Numbered from the stretch's first letter, positions 8,076 through 16,751 are shown. The stretch: DNA of 64,000 nt from Nocardia niigatensis NBRC 100131 (GCF_000308655.1 NZ_BAGC01000040.1:248001-312000); one strand, 5' to 3'. The notes: generated by a model from the sequence alone, not told the origin. A program made the numbers and translations.

Positions 8076-9137
8076 ATGAATACCGACATTGTCGAGACGT
8101 GGAACGGCCCGGGCCGTCAGGATGCGACATTGACCGATGTCCAGCCCCACCACAACGCACTCCATCCCGCTACCGGCCGACTGGCGTTCGAGCACTGGTA
8201 CTTCGACGCCCGCCTCGACTCCGGGCATGTCGTGGTCGGATTCCTGACCAAACGGCGGCCGGAGGATCTGCCGAATGCCCGGCCCTGGGTCGAATTGATC
8301 GTGTACTTCCCCGACGGCTCGCGCCGGCAGGCCGTCCGGAGGTACCGGCGCGAGGCCGCCTCCTTCGCCGGCGACAGGTTCGATGTCCGCATCGGAGACA
8401 ACCACGCGCACACCGAATTCCGCGACGACGGCCTGCCGGTGCACCACGTCCATCTCGAGGCCGACGGGGTGGTGTTCGACCTGCGTTTCCACAATGAGAT
8501 GCCCAGCTGGATGCCGGGAGGCGGCGAGACCCGGTTCGACGCGCGAAATTCCTTCGGATGGGTGGTCGGGGCGCCCCGGGCCCGGGTCACCGGCACCGTG
8601 CGGATCGACGGGACCGTGCTGCCCGCGAACGGACGTGGATACGCGGACCACAATTGGGGCGCCGGCGATATGAAGAAGATCATCGAACGCTGGCACTGGG
8701 GTCGTCTGTACGACGACGAGTACTCGCTGCTGTTCGCCGATGTGCGCACCCAGAAGCGTTGCGGCGGGCGCGAAATCGCGCCCCTGATGCTCGGTCGCGG
8801 CGACGACATCGTGCTGTCGTCGGGTGAAACGGTGCTCACCGAAGGTCCCCACCGTTTTCACCCGGTGGCCGGGCGGACGTACCCGGAATGGCTGGAGCTG
8901 AGCATCCCCGGGCGGCTGGAACTGCGCCTGACGGTCGAGTCGGTCATTCATGCCCACGACATGCTCGACGATGTCCCGGTCGTGCGGTCGCGGGCGGTGA
9001 AACCGCTCGTACAGCGCATGATCGGGCATCCCGCCTATTTCCGCTTCGAATCCGGGTTCGAGCTGACGGTTCACACCGGCCACGGGACCGAGAAGCGCAC
9101 CGGTACCACCCTGCACGAACTCGTGGCCCTGAAATAG
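8076..9137 (+). CDS. CrtC/AttH-like lipocalin-fold protein (carotenoid 1,2-hydratase family)
   Basis: A 353-residue protein with the double lipocalin-like fold of CrtC/AttH proteins: LAFEHWYFDARLDSGHVVVG near the N-terminus and GRGYADHNWGAGDM near residue 190, a hallmark of the family. Characterised members hydrate carotenoid double bonds or act in terpenoid tailoring; many are unassigned. It follows the MpaB-like oxygenase by 21 bases with a GAGGAAA ribosome site. The combination of laccase, double-bond-cleaving oxygenase and CrtC-like protein points to processing of an isoprenoid or another polyunsaturated lipid, but this is inference. Confidence 0.78.
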   Translation: MNTDIVETWNGPGRQDATLTDVQPHHNALHPATGRLAFEHWYFDARLDSGHVVVGFLTKRRPEDLPNARPWVELIVYFPDGSRRQAVRRYRREAASFAGDRFDVRIGDNHAHTEFRDDGLPVHHVHLEADGVVFDLRFHNEMPSWMPGGGETRFDARNSFGWVVGAPRARVTGTVRIDGTVLPANGRGYADHNWGAGDMKKIIERWHWGRLYDDEYSLLFADVRTQKRCGGREIAPLMLGRGDDIVLSSGETVLTEGPHRFHPVAGRTYPEWLELSIPGRLELRLTVESVIHAHDMLDDVPVVRSRAVKPLVQRMIGHPAYFRFESGFELTVHTGHGTEKRTGTTLHELVALK

Positions 9138-9149
9138 CCGTGGCTCCCG

Positions 9150-9407
9150 GGGGTTCGGACGTCCCCCACCCGCAACGAGACCAACATGGTGGTCTATGAG
9201 CTGAGGGAAGCGGTCGGTGAGTTCCTCGGGACCCGTCCACAGTCGTTCGCCGTGGCCCATTTCGACCGGGGCGACGGCGAAATGCAGGGTGTCGATGAGA
9301 TCGGCGTCGAGGAAGGCCCGGACCGTGGCGACGCCGCCGCCGATGCGGACGTCCTTGCCACCGGCGGCCTCCAATGCCTGCGCCAGGGCTTCCTGATGGC
9401 TCAGCTC
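9150..9407 (-). pseudogene. C-terminal remnant of a DHFR-family (RibD-C-like) reductase
   Basis: On the minus strand the sequence reads ALAQALEAAGGKDVRIGGG, then ATVRAFLDADLIDTLHFAVA and PVEMGHGERLW, which is the C-terminal half of the small RibD-C/dihydrofolate-reductase-like proteins (compare the intact paralogue at 13534-14094). The N-terminal half is missing and the last strand is altered, running on without a proper stop. It sits head-on against the remnant at 9435-9611. Confidence 0.6.
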
Positions 9408-9434
9408 GGCGCCTGGGGGGCGCGGTGGCTCGAT

Positions 9435-9611
9435 ACGACTCCGGAGCTGACGGTACTCGCCGAGGGCGGGCCCGCGCTGTGGGAACGCTTCATGGACGAG
9501 CTCCGGGCTGTTCACCTACGGGGCGCACCCCGGCCAACCGATGGCGGCCTCTCGGAACCGACTGCCGCCTATGACGCAGCGGTCCTGCGAGAGCAGCAAT
9601 CCACGGGGTGA
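9435..9611 (+). pseudogene. Unidentified 3' gene remnant
   Basis: The plus-strand frame ending at TGA 9611 reads ELTVLAEGGPALWERFMDEL, then RAVHLRGAPRP and a charged tail. It has gene-like codon use but no start of its own; upstream of about 9435 the same frame is only the antisense of the DHFR-like remnant. It resembles the C-terminal end of a small regulator or enzyme, family not identified. Confidence 0.35.
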
Positions 9612-9634
9612 CTCGCCTGTGCGCGGTGGTGGGA

Positions 9635-10567
9635 TCAGTTCGCGGGCATGGTCAATTGCACGAGCAGTGCGCCGATCAGCATGATCGCCGCTCCGGCGAT
9701 CTGGAGCAGGCCGAGCGTCTGGCCTAGCATCAGCCAGGCCAGCACGGCGGCGATCAGGGGTTCCGCTACGGCCAGCACACTGGCCGATGCGGGCGGCAGG
9801 TCGCGGAGAGCTCGCAGACCGGCCAGGTACGGCACCACGGTTCCGAACACGGCCAGCGCCGGCAGCACCAGCCACGCCGGCACTTGCAGACCCCCCAGTG
9901 TCGCCGGGGCTGTGAGCAGTTGGGAGGGCAGAATCCACGGCGGGGTGAAAATCGCCATCACAAGCGCGCCGATAGTCAATCCGACCGCGGTGAGCCCGGC
10001 CGGATCGTGCCTGTTCGTGCCGTGCCGGCCGAGCAGGAAGTACCCGGCCGAGCAGATGGCCGAGGCCACACCGGCGGCAATACCGAGCAGATCCAGCCCG
10101 GTGCTCTGCCAGACCTGCGCGACAACGACCAATCCGGCCACCGCCAACCCGATGCCCAGCCAAACCGGGCCGGGCAGCCGAGTGCGCCGCACGATCTGCA
10201 CCCACAGCGCGACCAGAGCGGGCGCGAGATTGACCAGCACCATCGCCACCGCGACCGGAACCCGTTCCACCGCAACGAAAAACAATAGCTGAACGCCGGC
10301 AACGCCGAGCGCTCCATATCCGAGCAGCAACCACAGATCCGCTCGACGGAACCTCAGCGCCCGCGGCCGCACGAGTGCGACGACCGGCACCAGCAGTGCC
10401 GCGGCCAACGTGATCCGCACCGAAGTCACCGCCGCTGGTGACCAACCCGCCGCCATCACCGCTGTGGCCAATGGCCCTGAACTCGCGAAGAATGCCCATG
10501 AGGCCAAACCCCACCCGATAGCTCGGCCCCGAATCGATATCCGCGCGGCCCTCTCCATCGTCGCCAT
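9635..10567 (-). CDS. EamA/DMT-family transporter
   Basis: A 310-residue integral membrane protein with ten hydrophobic segments arranged as two EamA repeats, for example WAFFASSGPLATAVMAAGWS at the start, LLLGYGALGVAGVQLLFFVA in the middle and LAVAEPLIAAVLAWLMLGQT near the end (the conserved EP-LLAALLAWLFLGE region). Members export amino acids, nucleosides or drugs; the substrate cannot be told from sequence. I choose the ATG at 10567 (MATMERAAR) rather than upstream codons because it directly precedes the first helix. It is a single gene with remnants on both sides. Confidence 0.88.
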   Translation of the reverse strand: MATMERAARISIRGRAIGWGLASWAFFASSGPLATAVMAAGWSPAAVTSVRITLAAALLVPVVALVRPRALRFRRADLWLLLGYGALGVAGVQLLFFVAVERVPVAVAMVLVNLAPALVALWVQIVRRTRLPGPVWLGIGLAVAGLVVVAQVWQSTGLDLLGIAAGVASAICSAGYFLLGRHGTNRHDPAGLTAVGLTIGALVMAIFTPPWILPSQLLTAPATLGGLQVPAWLVLPALAVFGTVVPYLAGLRALRDLPPASASVLAVAEPLIAAVLAWLMLGQTLGLLQIAGAAIMLIGALLVQLTMPAN

Positions 10568-10877
10568 AGCGGCAGTGTGGCCAGCGATCACGAACCCGAC
10601 CACAGAATTTCCGACGAGCGCTCCCCCAGCGGCCACCGCAGTATGGACGAGAGTGCGACAATCCCGAACTGCCGCATACCGCGCTGATCGAACCGTAGCG
10701 AGGCGTCGGCTGCAGATCGTCGCTTCACTTCAGCTCGGGACCCCGAGACTCTCCGCTTCCGCTCGTCACGGCAGCGGCCCTGCGGCCGGCGACGGTCACT
10801 CCGCAAGCGAATCCCCTTGCACGGCAGCGCATGTGCTGTGCAAGCCCCACGCAAGGTCGGCCGACCACAGTGCTGGC

Positions 10878-10965
10878 ATGACATCTTTCGCCTTCGAAGC
10901 CGAAGATCGAGCCCAGATGAGCGATCTGCTCAGCCGCTACTACAGCGCTGTCGACGAGAAGCGGG
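10878..10965 (+). pseudogene. N-terminal remnant of a SnoaL-like protein
   Basis: From ATG 10878 the frame reads AEDRAQMSDLLSRYYSAVDE, the first helix of SnoaL/NTF2-like proteins (R-x-I/M-x-DLLxRY...DE). After about 29 residues the similarity stops exactly where a GNAT C-terminal remnant begins in another frame, and the SnoaL frame terminates at 11024. Confidence 0.55.
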
Positions 10966-10971
10966 TCGACC

Positions 10972-11142
10972 GGTCTGGGACTGTGGACCTTCCAAGCCAA
11001 CCTCCTGGCACGCCGATTCTATGAGCGTCACGGCCCTGTCGAGGTGGACCGGACCGACGGGATGCGAAACGCGGAGCGCGAGCCCGATATTCGCTATATC
11101 TGGAGTCCCATTATCGAGGGAAGGACTCCGCATTCATCGTGA
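10972..11142 (+). pseudogene. C-terminal remnant of a GNAT acetyltransferase
   Basis: In the frame ending at TGA 11140-11142 the sequence reads GLGLWTFQANLLARRFYERH, then GPVEVDRTDGMRNAEREPDI and RYIW, which matches the acetyl-CoA-binding C-terminus of GNAT proteins (A-N-xx-AxxFYExxGF). No N-terminal GNAT motif exists upstream. It is joined directly to the SnoaL remnant, a chimera of two gene fragments. Confidence 0.65.
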
Positions 11143-12039
11143 AAGCCCACTATCACCGCTGGTCTCGCCGGGCGCACTGGCCGCGGACAATCGATGCATC
11201 AGATGGTGAGCACTCGACCGGACGTGTTGCGGGCGGCTTGGATCAGCATGGCCCCGATCAGCGTCGCAGTCATCGCGTTCGGCGCGAGCACGCTCCTGAC
11301 TGATTGCCGTCAGCGGCGTCCACCAGCACCTGCCGGCCGCCCTCGGGGGCGGGGCCCACTGTGGCGATGTCACCATCCAGGCTCACCAGCACACCGCGGC
11401 CGAACCGCAGTCGGCTCGCTGGTCCACGGCCCCGGCGCATAGCCGACCGGCACGCTCACTCCGGCCGTGAAGCTCAGCCGTGACGCAGACTGGGGCCCCT
11501 GTCGAGTATTCGGTCTGTGGGGCAGCGTGTGCCGCGGCCCCGCCTGGGCGGGAGATGTTGTGCGCGAAGCACTCTGAGCAATACGTATTCATCCACCTGC
11601 CGCGAATGTGGCGCGCGGCAGTTCTCCCACCTGTCGCATTATTCCGATATCCGCTCCCTGCGTGCTCTAACTGCCGAATGGCCAGCGCTGCCTGTAGGTT
11701 CGCGCGGAGTTCGATCAGCTTCTGCGGGAGAGGCGAAGGATCGAGGCGACTCGGTGGTCCGCGACAGCGCCGAGGTCGACCCCATGCCCGGTCTTCATTG
11801 GCTGATGGACGCACCTGTGTACCGCGCGAAGTCGCTGAGGTTGGACGTCGGCTGAGCACGCAGCCAGGGCGGCGATAGCTGTTGCCGAACCCTCGCTGGG
11901 AGATTCGTTTGCGGTGATCGCCCAGGCTGCTGGGCGATTGCGGGCCGAGCTATTGCCACAGCCATCGTGCGGGAGCAGGCTGGGGGGCGTCGGTGGCGTC
12001 ACCGAGGCGCTGCCCCCGCTCAGAGGAGGTGGATCGAAC
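11143..12039. other. Stretch without a confident gene
   Basis: About 900 bases with no gene I can support. One short minus-strand frame (11270-11440, 56 codons from ATG) reads RFGRGVLVSLDGDIATVGPA and ends in a natural stop. It has gene-like composition and may be another decayed fragment, but I do not recognise it. Other long frames here show no coherent protein features. Confidence 0.4.
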
Positions 12040-12666
12040 GTGTTCGCACGCTCTAGCACGATTCAGGCGCAGCTGTCCTCTATGGATGCCGGGATTGCTT
12101 ACATGCGCGATGACGTGATGTCCGAGTTGTCTGATATACCCGGCTGGGTCGGGATGTCGTTGCTGGTGGACCGGAGCTCCGGGCGGTGCATCGTCACTAC
12201 CGCGTGGGAGACGGAACAGGCGCTGCACGACAGTTCGAGCCGGGTTCGCTCGATTCGTGATCGGGCCGCTCAGATGTTCGGCAGCGACGGCAGCACGCTG
12301 GTCGAGGAATGGGAGATCGCCGCTCTGCATCGCAATCACCATGCCAGCGAGGGCTCGTGCGTGCGCGCGGCCTGGGTCAGGAACGCGCCGGAACGGCTCG
12401 ACGCCGCGATCGAGTTGTACAAATCCGCCGCACTCCCGGGGATGGAGGAGCTCGACGGGTTCTGCAGCGCCAGCCTCATGGTCGACCGGTCATCCGGGCG
12501 CGGCGTCTCCTGTGTCACGTTCGACAACGCCGAGGCCATGGCGCGCAACGCCGACCGGTCCGCCGACATGCGAGCGTCCATCGCCGGCCGCACCGGCAGT
12601 GAGGTGACCGAGGTCCGCGAGTTCGAGTTGGCGCTCGCGCACCTGCGCGTTCCCGAATTGGTGTAG
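12040..12666 (+). CDS. Tandem ABM-like (dimeric alpha-beta barrel) protein
   Basis: A 208-residue protein made of two similar ferredoxin-like halves: AGIAYMRDDVMSELSDIPGW with MSLLVDRSSGR (residues about 15-50), and the matching ELYKSAALPGMEELDGFCSA with SLMVDRSSGR (about 125-160). Each resembles the antibiotic-biosynthesis-monooxygenase/stress-responsive dimeric barrel fold, so the single chain may mimic a dimer. No catalytic residues are evident. The GTG at 12040 is chosen because AGAGGAGG lies at the right distance (12022-12029); longer in-frame starts run into non-coding-looking sequence. Downstream is a hairpin terminator. Confidence 0.75.
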   Translation: MFARSSTIQAQLSSMDAGIAYMRDDVMSELSDIPGWVGMSLLVDRSSGRCIVTTAWETEQALHDSSSRVRSIRDRAAQMFGSDGSTLVEEWEIAALHRNHHASEGSCVRAAWVRNAPERLDAAIELYKSAALPGMEELDGFCSASLMVDRSSGRGVSCVTFDNAEAMARNADRSADMRASIAGRTGSEVTEVREFELALAHLRVPELV

Positions 12667-12673
12667 CTCGCAC

Positions 12674-12703
12674 CGGGCGGCGCCGCCACGACTGCGCCGC
12701 CCG
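12674..12703 (+). terminator. Hairpin terminator after the tandem ABM-like gene
   Basis: A 9-bp inverted repeat, CGGGCGGCG (12674-12682) and CGCCGCCCG (12695-12703), with a 12-base loop, 8 bases after the stop codon. No T-run follows. Confidence 0.6.
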
Positions 12704-12812
12704 TCCGGGACTCACGAGAACCGGTGCAATCTCGCACTTTCCGCCCTCGAGGGGCAGATCAGGGCCCTTGACTCGGGCCCGCCCGGTGCCTTGGAGGCAC
12801 AACGAGAATTCA

Positions 12813-12848
12813 CCGGTGCGATCGCCCCTTGAAGGGCCGTCGCACCGG
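12813..12848. repeat. Long hairpin-forming inverted repeat
   Basis: CCGGTGCGA (12813-12821) is complementary to TCGCACCGG (12840-12848), and the intervening bases can pair further through CCCTT/AAGGG. It may be a second terminator; it lies between the ABM-like gene and the haemoglobin remnant. The rest of 12704-13075 holds nothing I can assign. Confidence 0.45.
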
Positions 12849-13075
12849 CGCAGGCGCGTTGCTCAGCAATCCGGCGCATATCCGTAGCCCAGCGAGAGGT
12901 GTGGCCATCGGCGGCACTGGGCTGACAGGGACGCGTCCGCACAGGTGTGCTCGCAGTTCGTTCAGCTGGTTTTCCTCGGGCGTCGACGGGCCGCCCGGCC
13001 GATCCGCGCCGCCGGCACCTGCATGAGGCGTACACGATGGGCGTGCTGATGTGCGTGTCCGAGAAGACCGTCAAG

Positions 13076-13276
13076 GTTCATCAGCGAATTGGCGGCCATG
13101 TCGAAGTACTCGAGCAGCTGCCGCCGGTGCGCGTCGTCGAGCACCTCGGGCTCGATCTCCGCCACCGCGATGTGCATGGCGCGCAGGCGCGCGTCCCGCT
13201 CGATCGGCCCGACCTTGAACGGCACGTGCCCCATCCGCAGGCGCGGATGCCCGCGCTCGTCGGAGTAGGTGGGCAT
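13076..13276 (-). pseudogene. C-terminal remnant of a group II truncated haemoglobin
   Basis: The minus strand encodes [20 protein letters not shown], then [20 protein letters not shown] and [20 protein letters not shown], which is the second half of trHbO/GlbO globins including the proximal-histidine segment ([10 protein letters not shown]). The haem-distal N-terminal half (B and E helices) is missing and the end is frameshifted after SLMN. Beyond it, at about 13280-13345, a plus-strand stretch reading [16 protein letters not shown] looks like a winged-helix regulator fragment. Confidence 0.65.
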
Positions 13277-13533
13277 TCGCGGACCTGCGCGCCCTCGGCC
13301 TGATCGAGCGCACGAAGCAGGGCAACCGGCACGCCGGCCGACGCCCGCACGCTGAGCGAATGCCGCGCGCCTCGCTGTCCTTCGCCCCTGGTCGCTGGTC
13401 TTCCCACCCTCGTGCCCGGCATGAATATGTCTGTTGCGTGGCAGATCCGCGTGTGCGGCGAGCACGATGGGAGCGGCCCTTGCGGGGGATCTGGTGCTCG
13501 GACGGTTCTGGTCAGTCGTTGAGGAGGACGTTG

Positions 13534-14094
13534 ATGGTGCCGGTGGTCTATTCGATGACGGTATCGCTGGATGGGTTCATCGCGGGGCCCGGGGACGACA
13601 TCGGGTGGACTGCGCCTGATCCGGAGCTGATGCGGTTTCACAACGAGCAGACTCGGGACCTTGGGGCGCATGTGTGCGGTCGGCGGTTGTATCAGACGAT
13701 GCTGGTGTGGGAGACGGCCGAGCAGACCATGTCCGACGAGACGGACTTGGAGTTCGCGCGGATCTGGCGGCCGATTCCGAAGGTGGTGTTCTCGCGGACA
13801 CTGAATTCGGTGGAGGGCAACGCGAGCCTGGCCACCGGGGATATCGCCACCGAGATAGGACGGTTGCGGGACCGGCCGGGTGGTGGCGCGGTGGCCATCG
13901 GCGGGGCGGGGATCGCTGCGGCGGCTATCGCTGAGGATCTGGTCGATGAATACCGGCAGTTCGTTCGCCCGATCGTTCTCGGCGACGGCACCCCGTACTT
14001 TCCGCGGCTCGATAGAGCCCTCGATCTGCGGCTGGTCGAGTCGCGGATATTCGGTTCTCAGGTCGTCTACCTTCGCTACCAGCGGGTGCGCTGA
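13534..14094 (+). CDS. Dihydrofolate-reductase-family protein (RibD-C-like)
   Basis: A 186-residue protein of the YwjB/YyaP-like dihydrofolate reductase family: the N-terminal [20 protein letters not shown] motif, [12 protein letters not shown], and the C-terminal [18 protein letters not shown] and [13 protein letters not shown]. These proteins reduce pterin- or pyrimidine-like substrates with NADPH; the true substrate is unknown. ATG 13534 follows a strong GAGGAGG site at 13521-13527; TTG 13531 is the alternative. It is convergent with the dienelactone hydrolase gene, with a shared terminator between them. Confidence 0.88.
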   Translation: MVPVVYSMTVSLDGFIAGPGDDIGWTAPDPELMRFHNEQTRDLGAHVCGRRLYQTMLVWETAEQTMSDETDLEFARIWRPIPKVVFSRTLNSVEGNASLATGDIATEIGRLRDRPGGGAVAIGGAGIAAAAIAEDLVDEYRQFVRPIVLGDGTPYFPRLDRALDLRLVESRIFGSQVVYLRYQRVR

Positions 14095-14127
14095 AGATCT
14101 CGGGGTGCGAGCCGGCAGCCCGAGGTC

Positions 14128-14153
14128 GCACGGCGAAATCGATTCGCCGATGC
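14128..14153. terminator. Bidirectional hairpin between convergent genes
   Basis: CGGCGAA (14131-14137) and TTCGCCG (14143-14149) form a 7-bp stem with a 5-base loop, extended by further pairing of the flanking GCA/TGC. It lies between the 3' ends of the DHFR-like and dienelactone hydrolase genes. Confidence 0.55.
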
Positions 14154-14181
14154 GGATTTCGAGGACCGGCAGCGTCTGCTG

Positions 14182-14940
14182 TCAGCGCAGGTTGCGGTCG
14201 AACAGGGACAGCAGTTCGCGGTAGTGGCGTTCGGCGGAGTCGGCATCGTAGGCGGCGGTATCGGCCTGGGTGTAGCCGTGCTGGGCGCCCGGGTAGACCT
14301 CGGTGCGGTAGCGGACGCCGGCGGCTTCGAGGGCCTTGTCGAACTGGGCGATGTGTTCCGGGGTCATGTGCTGGTCCTCGCCGGCGTGGGCGAAATACAG
14401 CTCCCCCGTGATGTTTCCGACGGTCAGGTGCGGGCTGTCCGGGGAGTCGGTGACGAGCGGACCGCCGTGGAAGCCGGCCACCGCGCCGACACGATCGGGG
14501 TACATGGCGGCGACCATCACCGCGAGCCGGGCGCCCATGCAGTAGCCGGTGAGACCTACCTTTCCCGCTGTCACCAGCGGCGACGCTGCCAGCCATTCGA
14601 GGTAGGCGCCCGCGTCGGCGCGAATTCGATCCGGTGTCAGGTCGCGGATCATCGGGAAGACCTGCTGGAAGATCTCCGGCCGCTCCGACGGGTCGATGTA
14701 ATCCGGCAATTCGATCACCGGTGCACGCCCGTGCCGGTAGAAGGCATTCGGCAGCAGAACGGTGTAGCCATGGGCCGCAATACGATCGGCCAGCGCGCGC
14801 AGGCTCGGCCGCAGTCCGAAGCCGTCCTGGATCACCAGCACTCCCGGATGGGCGGCGCCATCGTCGGGGTGGACGACATACGCGTCGGCGACACCATCCG
14901 GCGTCCGGACATCGACCGACATACCTTGCACAGCAGTCAT
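14182..14940 (-). CDS. Dienelactone hydrolase family protein
   Basis: A 252-residue alpha/beta hydrolase of the dienelactone hydrolase family. The nucleophile elbow is GYCMGA, with cysteine in place of serine as in true DLH enzymes; the acid is in HAGEDQHMTP and the histidine in GAQHGYTQ. The early VLVIQDGFGLRPSLRALADR and the HGYTVLLPNAFYR motifs are also typical. Such enzymes hydrolyse lactones or esters in aromatic and other catabolic pathways. ATG 14940 has an AGGAGGA site eight bases upstream. Confidence 0.92.
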   Translation of the reverse strand: MTAVQGMSVDVRTPDGVADAYVVHPDDGAAHPGVLVIQDGFGLRPSLRALADRIAAHGYTVLLPNAFYRHGRAPVIELPDYIDPSERPEIFQQVFPMIRDLTPDRIRADAGAYLEWLAASPLVTAGKVGLTGYCMGARLAVMVAAMYPDRVGAVAGFHGGPLVTDSPDSPHLTVGNITGELYFAHAGEDQHMTPEHIAQFDKALEAAGVRYRTEVYPGAQHGYTQADTAAYDADSAERHYRELLSLFDRNLR

Positions 14941-15291
14941 CGTTGAATCCTCCTGTCGCGTCCCCTCTTTCGAACCTACCCCATCCAAGATCGGCCGATT
15001 CGGCTGCGGGCGGGGTCACCGTCGCTCGGCGAGGGCCAGCACCCGCCAGTTTCGTGAGCCGATCCACGATGCCTTCACGCGAGTGGCTCCGTGACATCCG
15101 GTCCCGGGGGCACCGCGAAAACCCTTTGACGGCCACGGCGACCGCTGCTAGTTTTCCGGAGGCCGTGCCAGAGAACGAGGAGGTGGTACCCGTGAACGCA
15201 GTATCGACATGGGTGCTCCCCTCCGGGGTCACGGTCGGGCGATAGGTCGTCCGGGAGCGCCGTTCAAAGAGCACTCCCGAAAGGCACAACC

Positions 15292-16023
15292 GTGCAATTC
15301 ATTTCCGAACAGCGCCTCGACGACGGCATCCTCGAGCGCGAATTCACCCTCGGCGAGATCCCCGGCATCCTGTGGACACCCGGATCCGCATCCGCACCGG
15401 CCCCGCTGATCCTGCTCGGCCACCCGGGCGGACTGAAGAAGATGTACCCCCGACTGGCGGCCCGGGCCAAGCACGCCGCGGCGTCGGGATACGCCGCGGC
15501 CACCATCGAGCTCCCGTGGAGCGGTGACCGGCCCCCTTCCGCCGCTGCCGAGCAGGCCCGCGCCGACCTGCGCCGGGCGATACAGGCGGGCGAGCCGGTC
15601 AGCGACGAGATCGTCGAACGGCTCACCCTCCCGCTGGTCGACAAGGCGGTCCCGGAATGGCGGGCCACCTTGGACGCCCTCCTGGCGCTGCCCGAGATCG
15701 GCGGGCCGGTCGGGTTCTCGGGAGGGGTGATCGCCATCGGCGTCCGGCTGGCGGTGGTCGAGCCGCGTATCTCGGCCGCCGTGCTTTTCGCCGGCAGTTT
15801 CGTGCCCCGCGTCATGTTCGAGGAGGCCCGGCAGGTCACCATTCCGCTGCTGGTCCTGCTGCAGTGGGACGACGAGGGAAACGACCGGCAGCTGGCTCTG
15901 GACCTGTTCGATGCCTTCGGCTCCAAGGAGAAGACGCTGCACGCCAATATGGGCGGGCACACCGGCGTCCCACAGCACGCGGGGGATGAGGGGAACCGGT
16001 TCTTCGCTCGGCATGTGAAGTGA
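15292..16023 (+). CDS. Alpha/beta hydrolase of unknown substrate
   Basis: A 243-residue alpha/beta hydrolase. The probable nucleophile is the serine of VGFSGGVIAIG (about residue 144), with an oxyanion-type LLGHPGGLKK segment near residue 43, an acidic residue in LLQWDDEGND and a histidine in NMGGHTGVP. It has the general look of the dienelactone hydrolase/acetylxylan esterase group. GTG 15292 is used, with GAAAGGC upstream. A tiny frame of 17 codons with a strong ribosome site (15192-15245) lies just before it. The 15000-15190 stretch holds no gene I can support. Confidence 0.75.
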   Translation: MQFISEQRLDDGILEREFTLGEIPGILWTPGSASAPAPLILLGHPGGLKKMYPRLAARAKHAAASGYAAATIELPWSGDRPPSAAAEQARADLRRAIQAGEPVSDEIVERLTLPLVDKAVPEWRATLDALLALPEIGGPVGFSGGVIAIGVRLAVVEPRISAAVLFAGSFVPRVMFEEARQVTIPLLVLLQWDDEGNDRQLALDLFDAFGSKEKTLHANMGGHTGVPQHAGDEGNRFFARHVK

Positions 16024-16190
16024 GGCCAACCCGGGCCGACAGCAGACGATAGGAGCCGTCGGCCAGGATGCCGCTCATCAAGGACAGGTCCCGGACCTCC
16101 TCGATAGCGGTGGCCAGCAGATGCACAACCGCCCCGATCGCATCGATACCGGCCGGTCGGGGCGGCGCGTCTCCGGATTGACGTCGGCGC
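16024..16190 (-). pseudogene. Unidentified coding remnant on the minus strand
   Basis: The minus strand reads GIDAIGAVVHLLATAIEEVR, then DLSLMSGILADGSYRLLSAR, with G/C-rich third positions and a plausible amphipathic-helix pattern, but with no clear start and no stop before it becomes antisense to the hydrolase gene. It is probably a fragment of a regulator or enzyme; family not recognised. Confidence 0.3.
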
Positions 16191-16238
16191 ACGGCAACCA
16201 GCCGCGGACAGGACTCCGGTACTGCGGCTGGGGAACTG

Positions 16239-16751
16239 CTAGTTCGTGCGGCGCACGTACAGCTGCTGGGTCGCGCGAGCGACGAGAACGCCGCTATGGG
16301 AGACGATTTCAGTCGTATGCGTGGTGATCGACTTGCTGCCGTCGTCCGTTGTGGCGCGAATGGCCGCTACTTCCTCGAACGGGAGTGACATGGTGGCGGT
16401 CATCAGTTCACGGCCGGGCGCGATGAATTCGATACTCGCCGAACTGGTCCAGACGCGGTAGCCGGAACCGAGTTGACCACGGGCCATGATCCCGAAGAAC
16501 GGATCGGTCATCGCGTACAGAGTGCCGCCGAAGGCCGATCGGTTCGGGTTGCGGTTCCATGGGCGAACCCGGTGCGTGGCTTCTACGCAGGTCCAGTCGT
16601 CTGCGATGCGGGTGACGCGGACACCGGCGCACAAGAGCGGCGGGTAGAGACTCATGGCCAGACGGACCAGACGTGGATCGGGCAGCGCTCGTGTGCCCGG
16701 CCGCCCAGCGGTGGGATCGGGTGTGTGGGTCGCTGCCGGGGTCGACGACAT
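16239..16751 (-). CDS. DUF4442 / hotdog-fold thioesterase-like protein
   Basis: A 170-residue protein of the hotdog-fold class (DUF4442, PaaI-like). Characteristic segments are VRPWNRNPNRSAFGGTLYAM, then TDPFFGIMARGQLG and VWTSSASIEFIAPGRELMTA. In relatives, the NRNxxGxxFGG region lines the active site of acyl-CoA thioesterases, but activity is unproven for this subgroup. ATG 16751 is chosen; the in-frame extension further upstream has no coding character. It is divergent from the ABM remnant and VOC gene. Confidence 0.8.
   Translation of the reverse strand: MSSTPAATHTPDPTAGRPGTRALPDPRLVRLAMSLYPPLLCAGVRVTRIADDWTCVEATHRVRPWNRNPNRSAFGGTLYAMTDPFFGIMARGQLGSGYRVWTSSASIEFIAPGRELMTATMSLPFEEVAAIRATTDDGSKSITTHTTEIVSHSGVLVARATQQLYVRRTN

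Noticed and set aside
7773..9515. Long minus-strand frame opposite the CrtC-like and oxygenase genes
   Set aside because: Only its first 110 or so residues (9150-9407) resemble a protein; the rest is the antisense of well-supported plus-strand genes.
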